Shown in pieces: positions 1 to 12,200 of a stretch of 64,000 nucleotides of DNA (the first letter of the stretch is position 1; each line of letters starts with the position of its first letter). The stretch is from assembly GCA_037893225.1 (NCBI GenBank), contig JAZGUH010000556.1, forward strand, positions 124,001-188,000, written 5' to 3'. The position numbers and the translations under genes were made by a program. The stretch comes from Hippasteria phrygiana. Lineage: Eukaryota > Echinodermata > Asteroidea > Valvatida > Goniasteridae. The notes beneath the pieces are model-generated. The model was not told the origin of the DNA. It did not search any database and worked only from the letters and a program-made list of their open reading frames with translations.

Positions 1-977
1 GAAGATATTATCGCTTGCATCATCGTCTTGTGGCTGAGGATGAGACTAGTGGGTCTACATGTAATGTTTTGTTCTGATTTCCATCAAAGTGCTTGTAGGA
101 GCTTCCCATGGGCACTGTGAGTAGGAGGCAATAATATACTGGGTTGTGGGTGTACGAGGCCTGCAAACAGTCGGAATATGGCAACAAAATATAGTATGGG
201 CTGATCGTGAGCAGTGGCTGCCTGCACAGTGTGGACGCTGGCTTGTAATTGGCGGAGTGGATAGCACTGGGGACTGAAACACATAAATCAAGCCCACCTG
301 TGTTGTGAAGCGCGGCGTGTTGCCTCAGACAGAGCTTAACAAGCACCTGGACTGGCTGGATGAGGGAGAACTGTTTGCTCATCGTTGGTGTATTTGCCGG
401 CTGCCATGCATCCCAGTCTCGGGAGCTCTCTTGCCTGCTGTAAACCCGTGGAGCAGTTTTAATTAATTGCGACGTGCATGAAATGCACATGCAACTTGCG
501 TGGCAGTCGTGGATAGTCGCGTTGAGTGGAATAATTTGGCAGTGCCAAAAAAATAAATTGTGGAGCTAATACGATAATTAATGCCTAAAGTAAACTCTAC
601 TGCATGCAGCACGCTGTGTGTCTTCAGAGAATCCCAGTGTGACATAAGCATCTACTGGTATCGTCAGCCCAAGCAAAATATTTTTATTGGAAAAGTGTGT
701 GCTCATCTAAATACCTCTTGTATGCCGTCATCACAAAACAGCTGTTGGACTCCGTTTGTTGATACTGCACTTCACAAGCAGTAATTGTTGTCTTTGTTTT
801 AAAACTTAGCAGCCAGCAAGTAACTCGCGTTGGCGTGTTTGATGAAAGATTGAAGAAATGACTTTGTAACTTGACCACCATTTCTTAGAACTGTCTTTTG
901 GTAGTGTGACTCAGTGTTTATTTTCATCATTTGCGCCATTGATAATGACACTTCATTTTTGGCAGATTGGCAACTTT
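1..977. other. Upstream DNA, nothing recognised
   Basis: No reading frame here resembles a known protein and I see no terminal inverted repeats. The longest open frame, on the minus strand, is low-complexity in origin and lacks splice context. Confidence 0.5.
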
Positions 978-983
978 ATTATA

Positions 984-1130
984 CAGGCATGCAACTTTTC
1001 CTCTGATCAGCTGATTTCCTCATTTTTCACTTCACACTTATAAATGCCATTGAAAATTGTAAAAAAAACTACAAAATCTTGTACAGATTGGAATTTCCTC
1101 GTTTTTTGTTAATTCCAAATTGTATGCTTG
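984..1130. mobile_element. MITE family A, copy 1
   Basis: Terminal inverted repeats CAGGCATGCAACTT at the left and AATTGTATGCTTG at the right. The copy is 147 bp and is flanked by an exact 6-bp target duplication ATTATA (978-983 and 1131-1136). Three further copies lie at 7906, 9406 and 43838. No coding capacity. The right TSD was later reused as part of the target of the next element. Confidence 0.85.
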
Positions 1131-1137
1131 ATTATAG

Positions 1138-1709
1138 CAGTCTTGTTGACTTGACTTGCTGACTAGACTTGAATCGGACTCGAGTCGCAATTTTTTTTTA
1201 CTTGGGACTTGACTTGACTTGAAAGAACATGACTTGTGACTCGACTTGACTTGAATAAATTTGACTTGCTATAATAAACACAAACATACAGGTATCAGTT
1301 AAAAAACAAGCCTACATGTATAGTGCTGGGTGTCCAATACGTATGCAGGGCCGCAGCGCTGGCCGAGCTGCATGGAGAATTGATTTTGTACAGTGCATGC
1401 ATGCTAGCCTATGCATTGTCATTTTGTCATTGGAATTTTTATTTACTAACAATTGACTCGAGACTTGGTACTTGACTTGAACAAAATTGACTTGGAACTT
1501 GGGACTTGACTTGGGACTTGACTTGGGACTTGGGACTTGGGACTTGACTTGGGACTTGACTTGGGACTTGACTTGGAAAAAAATTGACTTGGGACTTGAC
1601 TTGACTTGACTTGGGAAAATTTGACTTGCGACTTGACTTGACTTGACTTGGGAAAATTTGACTTGCGACTTGACTTGACTGGAGAAAAAATGACTTGGTT
1701 ACAACACTG
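1138..1709. mobile_element. hAT-type MITE with ACTTG subterminal repeats
   Basis: The element starts CAGTCTTGTTGACTTG and ends GGTTACAACACTG. It is flanked by a perfect 8-bp duplication GATTATAG (1130-1137 and 1710-1717), the hAT signature. Between about 1143-1270 and 1450-1700 it is filled with reiterated GACTTG/GGGACTTG words, which at first look like a minisatellite. I read them as subterminal repeats, probably transposase-binding (inference). No transposase is encoded. Confidence 0.85.
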
Positions 1710-1717
1710 GATTATAG

Positions 1718-2912
1718 ACGTGTACTCTGTCGTTTGAATGCATGAACTTCTTGTCCGCTCACATTTGGCACAAAGTGCATCGGTGGTGGTAAAATTGATG
1801 GGATTTATGATCATTGGATACCAAATATCTGGAGCATAAAGTCATCAAGAAACGCAAATTGTATGATAATGCGGTATGGATTTTTCCATGTAATGCCTCC
1901 CAAAACAAGTTAAGAGCCGGCATCAGTTGTAATATTATCTGCCAGTCATTGTCGTAAATTATTCATACCCACGCTGGCATTTGAAGGTGTCGACTTCAAG
2001 GGAAAAAACACGAAGCTGAGTTTGGCATGAGGTGTTGCTGAATCATACCTATACTGATCCTATCAGCTCTAGTTGTGTATCCTACAAACTTGAGAAGATT
2101 CTAGCAGTTCACAGCATGTATACGGTACCCCTTCATGGAAGTTTCTTGTGAAACGCTTCCCATGATCTCATCTAGTCTGTAAAACATGTGTACATCCTTT
2201 TTACAGGTAACCCGTGCTTTAGGGAAAAGGCACGCATGTGCACAGAAGTCTTGTGTAGCCTAATCATTTCTCGGAAGCAAATTCAGAGTGGCCAAGATTC
2301 CCCCCCCCCCCCTGTCATCCATGGTGTGGCTGGTCTACAGTGTGGAAACTCTATTTCTCAGGACCTACAGGGTGTCTTGGTCTTGGCACTTGTTCAAGTT
2401 ATTGAGGGTGTCTCAGAGTATTGTCAGATAGCTTAGGGTGACCTCAGTTGATATATACATCATCTGAAATTACTGGAAGACTTTGAACTGGATCCTGACC
2501 TGCTTGGTATGTCAGACTGGGGCTCCGTGCAGTTTTACAGTGGCATCTCGATCTCAGGTATCAGACTCCCATTATGTTGTTGACTTGCCGTGTAATTATG
2601 TGTGTTTAGAACCTCCTAGGCATCACGTAAATATCAATAGTTAGAGAAGTCTGGCTGATTTTGTCTGAAGATTTCACTGCATGGTTTGACATGACTGTTT
2701 CCATGCAGGTCTCAAATTGTATGCGGATGAAAACACGTCATTGCACTTGAATCTACCAGAAAGCCTTTTAGTTCTGAACTGAGATCTGCAATCGGCACTA
2801 GTAATCCAGCTGCGGGCTGCTGTGTGTCACGTCAGATTTATTTTTTTTTTTTTTGTTCCACACGTATGCCAAGATTAGGCCTGGCTAACTTTTTGTGGGG
2901 ATTACGCCATAA
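1718..2912. other. Upstream DNA, nothing recognised
   Basis: No supported gene. There is a C tract at about 2300-2312 and a T tract near 2840. This stretch should include the promoter of the gene's 5' exon, but I see no TATA box or other decisive core element. Confidence 0.4.
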
Positions 2913-3011
2913 CAACATTATCACTGTGATCATCTCTGCGACGGACAAACTCTCGGAGTGCCAGGCAGTAATTGGTCCGTAGTCGGCTCAGCTTGCCTGT
3001 GCTCATCACTC

Positions 3012-3211
3012 ATGACACTTAACTGTGCTGTCATGCGGCCATACAGGGCCCACTTTCCGTGCCGCTCACAGCGCAAAGCAGGCAGTCTCAGTCCCGTCTC
3101 TCCACTGCTGTCACCATACAGGGAGCGTAATCTGCCTCTCAGTGCCCACGAAGGAGAAGAGATGTCTCGGCTGGGACTGAAAATACGCAAGCTTTCTGAG
3201 CCCGTGTTCAG
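3012..3211 (+). CDS. PDE4: PDE4 candidate 5' (N-terminal) exon
   Basis: The frame is open from 2913 (in-frame stop TAA at 2910-2912) to the splice donor CAG|GTAAGT at 3211/3212, and ends in phase 2. In-frame ATGs are at 3012, 3033 and 3162. The 3033 and 3162 ATGs have a G at -3; the 3012 ATG has C at -3. The last residues, [16 protein letters not shown], join in phase to the UCR1 exon to read ...EPVFS-FDVENG. The stretch YRERNLPLS...SRLG weakly recalls the long mammalian PDE4A/4C N-termini. The local DNA is richer in GC than its surroundings. The choice of start and the assignment as first exon are inferences; the donor and phase are seen directly. Confidence 0.6.
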
Positions 3212-6200
3212 GTAAGTAGATTTTTCAATTGAACCTATTATGCTTCAGAAAACAGTCTGTGTATGCTTTGGATTTCCAAGCAAGAACAAGCCAAATTGCC
3301 TTTCACTTTGTGTGTGTGTAAGATTTTGATTAATTAAGGGTTCTTTTTGTTTTTCAAATTGTCGTATGGCCTGGTACCACAAAATTTGTGGAAAGTAACC
3401 AAATACAAAAATTGAGATCAAGGTATTTCCACGAAGGAGCAGATCTGATGTCATATTAACGGCCTCCTTTTGTGTTTAGTAGGCACAAAAGTGGACTTCG
3501 TCTTATGATGTCAGATTTGTTTGCTGCCCGCAGCGACGACGTTTAGACGACATGGCACCAGCGGGCTTGATGGGACTTGATAAAAACAGCTCTCAAAAAT
3601 AACTTTTTCATTATTTCATGGTAGAAATAATTGCCTGTTCCGTTGTAATGGACTGTAATCGACATAAAACTACAAAATTATGCAGATTTCTCTCGACAAT
3701 CGACGTCCTTTTAATAGTTTTTTTTTTTACCCAGATCTATGGTTTGTCCCATGAGTCATTTTATATCATTTTATTCTTCTGTACTCAAAAAATGGAGGAC
3801 CGTAATATCAGATATCATATACATGTAGTTCTTATCAAAATGCGAATAGCTCAAGTCTCCTGAACCGTTTGCATACTGATATGTCAACTCTGTTATCTAT
3901 TGGTACATGTACATGTACGGCCGTGTTTGATGATAGTAATGGAAACGGAAATTAGTTCAGATGATGTTGATTGAAATAATTGAAGAAAAAAATGTATACT
4001 TTGGCCTTATATACTGGGTCACTACAAGTACATCACAGATTTTGTCACCTTTTCTGGTCTCCAGCTTGGTAGAACCAGTGTGATTCATGATATGACGAAC
4101 ATAATTCGTTCAGGAGGAATACTGAGTGAAAACCGTTGCTTACGTTATAAGCCAAATCGGAATACGACTGTATGCACACGTGCAATAGGCCACTTTGTAT
4201 TTAACACAGCTCGATTTTGTGCACAAGTCAATGGGAAAACTGGTATTGGTATTGCAAAATTTGAACTTTTCTCTTTTTCACGCAATTTGTCGGGGAGATG
4301 CAACGTTCACACTGTTCTTTTCGCAAACTAGCCACTACGTGAACCGTGTGGCGTTCAACCCGGGTGTGGCCCCAGTATACTCGCACTTCGGGCCGTTCAC
4401 GCCATCATTTTCGACACGGTTCACGCCGAAAAATCCAATTTCAATCCGGGTTGAGATTTTTAACCCTGGTCCAGAACCAGGGTCTATCTCGATCCAGTTG
4501 GAGCGTGCTACTGGGAAAAAGGGTTGAAAAAAGAGTCGGGGGCTCGATCCAGGTCCAACCCCGAGATTTTTGGACGGTGTGAAAAGGCCTATTTTCGGCC
4601 CTCACAAAGCCAGCTGCACAAAATGAGTGTTTTCATAAAGTAGTCAGACTTTCTGTATCCCTCCGTGAAAACTCCATATTTTTCTTACTGGCAGGAAATC
4701 CTGCTTCAGTAAAGTGAAAAATGTCAGCCTTTTACAAAAGGTCGGTAGTTCAAAGAAATATCCTGGTTTATAAATGACGGCTTTTGCCAAATGGCATTAG
4801 GTCTTCCTGTGAAATACCGAGTTGTGATCTTAGGACAAGTAAATTCCCCGTGTCAATTGGAATTCCTTTCGTTTTCTTTATTGTTGGGTATTGAGTAAAC
4901 ATTTTCATACTTTCAGGGAAAGAATATTTCTTCATGTTGCCTATAAGGTGTAGAGGAATATATAACGCAGTGGCTATTGTTACAGCAGCCGTCGTTACGG
5001 AACTGCCTAGTTCCCCGACGTAAAGGTATTCAACGTCACGATGTTTGCTGTTGGAACCCAGACTATCAACCAAATGGTTCTCGGACTTTATTTTCCTTTT
5101 TAAAAAAAAATTCTCCAAAACCACTGAAATCAAAGGGAAGAAAATTAAATCTACTTAAATAAAAATAACCATTTGATTAAAAACCTAAAACTTAAGAAAT
5201 CTTTTCGAAAAAAACCAAAAACGAATCGGACAGCGCGGCAGGGATTTGATCCAGGGTCCCCAGCCATCAAAATCCGATGCCTTACCAATCGAGCTACCGA
5301 GGCGCTCTGGCAAGATGGGCAGTTTTAAATCTGATATACGTTCGCATTGTGTTTTTACCAGGCTATAACAATAGCATTTTGAAAGTCGCGTTATGGCTGC
5401 CGTAAAAATAGCCACTGCAAATATAAAAATGTGAACAGTGCGAAATCCACTGGGCATTTTGATATTTGAGTCGAACAAGGTTGAGGGACGGTGTTTCTCA
5501 CAAAATGTGTTTTTACAAATAAGACGCATTTTCCAGTTGAATATATCTGTTGCCATGGTTGTGAAGATTCATCTTTACAACCATGACAACCATGTTTAAA
5601 ATATTTGCTGCATTAACTTTGAAAATCGGCATTGCTTTAAAAACTTCAAAAACTTCAAATTATATGAACTGCATTTTAACTGTTTGTCAGTTATAGTTTT
5701 CTATTTATATAAATTGAACATGCTGTAGTACCAGTGTTGTTGAGAACTTTTTATCGAGTACTGTCAAGTACTGAGGTCCAGGGCTGTAGTCGAGTCCCTG
5801 CAAGTCCTCTCGCAAGTCACAAGTAACTGGATGAACAATGACAAAGGAATGCCTTTGTCAAAGCTCATTTGAATAGCTTGTGATTGGAATTAGGACTGGA
5901 GGGTTTGTGATGGACTTGCAGGGACTTGGGATGGACTCGACTACAGCCCTGCTGAGGTCATCAAGTAGGCTAATTCTGGAGTCCTAGTATTTCGGCCATT
6001 GAGTACAATAAATCCGAGTCCTAAGTATTTGGAAACTGGAAAGCCGAGTAGAAGTTTACAAAGAGTAATAGTACTTGGACAGCCAAGTACGAGTACTTTA
6101 AAAATTAATTATGCATTTGGTAAAACAAAAATCAAGAAAACAATTCAAAACCTCACTCAGGCCCTCCTAGAATTGTTTTCTACCAAAAATGTATGACTGT

Positions 6201-9200
6201 TCCAGCAGTCGAGTACAGTTTCAAGAAATTCAAGTCTTAGTAAAAGTACGAGTACCCAAATTTGAGTCTGAGTACTTCACGATTGGGAGTGTGTCCCTTT
6301 CAAAGGGTACTCGTATGAATGCTCTAGCAATCTAACAAATACATACTGTACATGTATATCAAGTTATTATCAAACTTGAACAAAATTCTCTCTAATACCG
6401 AGGCACGCTTCGAGTATGCCACACTTCAAGCACGCCCATTTCTTTCGTAGAGCATGCTATGTGTGTAAATAGATTGGAAATGTTTTTCTACATATTTCAA
6501 AATGCCTCTACAACTATGTACATACATGCACAGCGTCTTGACAGCTCGCATGCTTTTCTGTTACAGAGAAAAATTACATCCCGACATTCACACCAGGTGG
6601 CTGTAACCAGAAACTCTGTTGCTGAGATAAAATTGGTCTGTAGTTCATGCACTTGCATTTAAGCCGGGGAGAAGAACTCGATCTGTTTTCTCTGTTGGCG
6701 TAGGCGTACGTGTTCCAGAGAATGTCTGAGACAGAGGACTCGATCAGTCTTTAAACAAACCTGCCCGTGTCAGTGATGTATTGGTTCGTTAAGGAGATCA
6801 TGCAGTGATTTTTGTGACATAAATAGTAGGTCAGCATTATTTCAATGTCGCAATTATTGTTTAGGTCCTTTGTTATCATTCTTGGGAGTCGCTGCAAACA
6901 TTTGGGTCTTATGTTGACCTAATGAATACGGATGACAGCCATAGCCGCAGTTTGGAAAAGAGCAGCTGGCTGGTTATCGTCTATATGCGCATTCCTGTGC
7001 ATACTCAATCCATTTATGGTTCAACCTTATTGTTCTTGAACGGGAGTGTTATGAATAGAAACTTGTAGCCTTATGATTGGTTAGTCTTGTGATTGGTTAG
7101 GGAGATTCTGTGTACTTTGCTATGGGAACTGGTTCTCCGACTTTTTTCCTAAAATCATCCAAACCACGCATTAGAAAAAGAGTTTTACTCTAAACCTGTT
7201 TTAAACCAAAAATTTTTCCCCCAAAAAATATGAAAAACCCAAAAATAGTCGCTTTTGTTTTTTTCAATGCTTACACTGCTACACACTGGAGGAACTATTC
7301 ACATTTCACGAGCAAATATTAGCCAATGGCAACAAGGCTTAGGACTATTGGGAAGTCCCTAGGTCGTGACCTGTTATTATATTCATCCGGCCATAGTAGA
7401 AAACGGTGATTGAACTAAAAGATGGACAAACGTACATTATGCAAAATTTTACCAGAGTCAAAATGTAATGGGCCATACCCAGATTTGGTCCTCGATAATG
7501 TACTCTCTGTGCTCTACAAAACAAATTTGATTTTTTTGTTTTTCCCAACAATTTTTTCTTTTTTTTCCCAACAATGTTTTTTTTTTTTCTCCTAACAATT
7601 TTTTCTTTTTTTCAATTGAATTTTGTGTGTGTGTGTTTTTTGGGTGGTGGCGCCCCGAAAAGTAAATTTTCAAATTTGATTGCTAATTTGTTGAAGGCGC
7701 ATTTTCAACGGATAGTTATGCACATTATTTTGTTCTACTTTTGAATCATCTTTCCAACCATAGCAATTTTAGGAATTTTTGTTACTTATTTTTTTGAGGG
7801 GTGGGGAAGACAACTCGGCCTGAAGTTGAAACACGTGGCCCCTGGGTGCCACTCCCCTCTCCTTTTGCTTAGCAACAAACAAAATATTGCCTAGCAACCA
7901 GTTAGCGCGCATGCAACTTTTCCTCGGATCAGCTGATTTCTAGGGCTGTTCATTTTCGACTAATTTAGTATTCGAATATTCGAAACTGGGTTTATATGAA
8001 TATTCGATACTCGGCGATCAAGTTTTTCAGTGCATGCCGCACCGGTAAAAAAAGCAACATTGCACGTAAAAGCACGCTGGTGTTTTACGTATGGCGATTG
8101 ATATTATGGACCGTTTAAACTACATTTTTTTGCATGTCCCTGTTGTATCAAGGGTTTTACGGACGGGAACAATAAACCTCCGTCCACAAAAAGTTACGAT
8201 TGACAAAAGTGCAGCATATATTTGACACTAAGCGCCGTAACTTTTCTATTAAAATAGCATCAGAGTCGTATCTGTACGTGCATATATATCTTTTCGAATA
8301 TTCGAACTGGCAAAATGGTATTCAAATATTTGCTTGACGATCGAATATACGATATATTCGGGACAGCCGTACTGATTTCCTCATTTTTCCTCATTAATGC
8401 CATTGAAAATTGAAAAATACTGTAAGTTGCATGCCTGAGTTAGTGGTTACAGTTTGAAAAACCATCACCCGCATCACAAATCTGAGCCAATTCTGTGCGA
8501 CTTCTATGCGCTGCCCTCAATGCTGAATAGATTTTGCGATCAATGTGGCTTCGGGAATTGATTAATGGATTGTATACATAATCATAATACCATTTAGATA
8601 ATAATAATGCCAAAATCAATTTGAAGATTTCGCCCCAAGTCCTTACAACAAACACGACAAACACCAGACTTGTATTGTCAGCGGATAGCTGGATGTCAGG
8701 CTAGGGCCTGAACAATCAGCGGATTACTATTGTCAACTCCTGGTTGGTGCATCCTTAGACTTTGATGATCCGCTCCAGTAGTTTCTAGCCAAATGGTGCT
8801 CCAGTTCACTTGACATGGGGCAATTGACAGTACTGTGGTAATCGCCCAAGGGTGTTCAACTACTTTGTGCAGAGAGAAGCATGTACATAGGCAGCTATAC
8901 ATGGTTGGGCCTTGGAGTCAAACGATCAGCAACAGTTCTTTGAATCCGGCTTGTTTATAGGGATGTACAATGACTCATGTAAAACTTCCCAACAGTCAGG
9001 AAAGGAGCTTGAACTGAACGTATATGTGGGAGTGCACGGGTCACCCGCAGGCCATAGTTATGCGGCTGAGTGAAAGTTATTTACTTGATATATAGCCCAG
9101 TGGTTCTTGCGGTTTACTATGGACGGGCCCGGGCCGGTGTTGCGGAAAGGCTCATGGACTGTACAGTTGCATGACATTCCTCGGATTGTTGTGTCAGCTG

Positions 9201-12200
9201 GTAAGAAACGTTCGAAAAGGTAAGGTAATTGCCGATGTGTGTGTGTGTGTGGCATGGTTGGTTCGTGGAAAGAATGTACATGTAGTATGGGAATGGCAGT
9301 TTTGGTTGAGCACAAATTGAACGGGGAGCCATGAACATTTTCAAAGTATTTGCGAAACAAATTGTGAAAGGTTTCTAAACTTTTTAACATATTTGCAGCG
9401 CCTGACAGGCATGCAACTTTTCCTCGGATCAGCTGATTTCCTCGTTTCTCACTTCACACTTATGCCATTAAACATTGAAAAACACTGTACAAAGTCTTGT
9501 AAAGATTGTAATTTCCTCGTTTTTTTGTTAATTCCAAGTTGAATGTCTGGCCTGATCATTGCTAAGGTTACCTATGGTAAAAAAAGTGGAGCGCCGTGAC
9601 GGCCGAGAGTGGCGGAGGCGGTCCTGCCCGCCCGCAGGTTAAAACATTACATTCAAATTACACTTTTAAACATTTACAAAATACACAAAAACTATCCAAA
9701 AATACATCAATATAAACATATTGCGCATTAAACAGTGTTGTAGTCGAGACCCCGAAGTCCGAGACCGAGACCAAGACAGAGACCTGATGGTCCGAGACCG
9801 AGACCGAGACCTGGAAGACCAAGACCGACACCTAATGGCCCGAGACCGAGACCTCGAGACCTTGTATGTCATTTACATAATAGAATAATGCAAAAAAATC
9901 ACAAATTTCCATATGCATTATGTGCATTATGTATACATGTACATGTCGTTCCCAACTTGCCATACATGAAGCTAATGCGCTACGTACGTTTGGGCACGCG
10001 TACACGGCAAAGAAACGAGGTTGTCATCATGTCATGTACTGCACGTTTATAAATCTTTAGTCGAGTCGAGCGTGCTGTAATCGATTCTGCACATGTGCTG
10101 TTTGTATAAAATATTGGTGGTCTCGATACCGAGACCAGCAAAATACCGAGACCACAGGGTACCGAGACCAAGACCGAGACCAGGAAAAACTGGTCTCGAG
10201 ACCGGTCTCGAGACCTACAACACTGGCATTAAAACACAAAAACTAGACTACACGTAACACAATTTGACTTTATTAAATACAATTCCGTTTCTCACGACCG
10301 GACCATCATCCAAGTATCAACATTTGTAGCTAGCACTTTTTTTAGTTTTAAATCCTCAGTTAGGCAAACTTTACGACGACCCAACTCTCCTTTTAAGTAA
10401 TATGGGTCTGCTGCCTGGGATTATAGAGTAGGGCCCAGAGTGTAACTGTTCCATTAATTTTCAAATCAATCAATCAATCAATCAATAAATAACACTCCTT
10501 CGGAATCACAAAAAAACAAGTCAGAAGTCATAAACATTGAATGCCGTATAGCCAGGGATCACACCCCAATTTTTGCGATACAACCTGGGAAGCGGCATTG
10601 TGGGGATCACTTAATGAGGCTACAAATGTTTAATGTAGATTATCATCAAACAAACCACATGGTATACTACGGCATTATGAGTGTATGGCTTCTGACTAAC
10701 ACCCCCCCGAACAAAGACACTGACAATTTGGGGAACTGCCAATATATATATTGGGCAAGATAGCTCAGTTGGTAGAACATCGACTGTACAGTACTCCCGA
10801 GGTTGCAGGTTCAAATCCCACTCCTGTCAGTTTTCTTTGTTCACTTTTCTTTGTTTTCTTTGTTCAGTTTGCCTTGTTTGTGGCAGCCAACCCACGATAT
10901 TCTTAATTCGGTCGATTCACAACTCGGTGCGCCGCCAGCGGCAACCGGGGAGAGGCCAAATTACGCAGTGCATCATGGGAAAAAGTCGACATTGCAAAAC
11001 CGGAAGTGGGTATCACCAATGCATCGACCGTACTTCTTATTACACTCTTTCTCCGCTATTAAATCTATCAACTCCTCTCTCTTCTTTCCCGCACAAGGTA
11101 TTCCCCGATTAGTCAAAAATTGCTTTAACTCATCCACTCGCGTTCGCGCGAAATCCATACTGCTGTACTGTCCACCATCTAATACAACGCGATAGACACG
11201 ATGTTGACCCCGAAAGTAGGAAATTGGCCTTTCCCGGCTTGCCGCTGGCGGCGCACTGAGTTGTGAATCGACCGAATTGTCTGTGTCTGTAAACTCAAAA
11301 CTTTCCAAATTGGTTACAAGGACCATGAACATGTACCAATACACAGTATCCTTCGTGATCAAATCTAATCTGTCTTATCTGATCACGTTTTTGCAAGTTT
11401 TTTTGACTTTGGACAAGAAGCCTACTTTGAAAAAACTGCTCGCTGTTTTTCTTCCGGGTTTTAAGTAGCCAGTTTTTTTTGTGATGTCATTTCTGACATA
11501 CTAAACAGATAATTTGCACTCAAAATAGAAACTAAACTAATATTTACTCTTTTCCTGATCCCTGGTAATGGACAGATTATCATCATCTACACAGATTTAG
11601 TTTTGAAGTTGCTTCGTTATTTGAAGAACTCGGTTTGTTTATTTTGGTTTATTGTGTTGTGTCCCTGATAAGTCGTGATGTTTTCTATTCTGAACATTTA
11701 TTCCCTTTGTGCTTTTAAAGTTAATGTCCGTAGTCTGACCGGAATTTCTATATATTTAACGGATTTGCCCCTTGCAAAGGGAATAATGGAAGAAAATTGT
11801 ATTTTGAATAAATAAGAAAAAGCACTTACCACACACTGTGCACTATTTGGTCTTCCAAAATAAAATTGTGTTATATGCTTCACACGCAGATTGATATTCA
11901 TTAATTACGTAGGAATTCATTAAAGTGTGAAACTTTTTAGATCAGTTATTTGTCACAGATAGATTTATTTTGGGTGGAAAAGCTTAAATTTTTCGTATAC
12001 CAACAAATTAGCAGATCAGTTTGGGAATATTGATAATTTCTCAATTTCTCAATTTAAAAAACAAAAAGATTCTTAAATGTTCTCAAATGTTCTATTTTTT
12101 TTTTTTTTAAGAACAGTTTTCTTGATCTCCTGTTAGATGAAAGGTTTTCCTTTGCTTTCAAGACAAGACATTTTTTCTCACATGGGGAAGTATTTTCCTA

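Noticed and set aside
20..490. 156-residue minus-strand open frame
   Set aside because: No domain, no splice context, and composition typical of chance frames.
1143..1700. GACTTG-rich stretch as an independent satellite or a Lys/Ser-rich protein on the minus strand
   Set aside because: The repeats lie wholly within an element with matched ends and an exact 8-bp target duplication. The protein-like frame is a by-product of the repeats.
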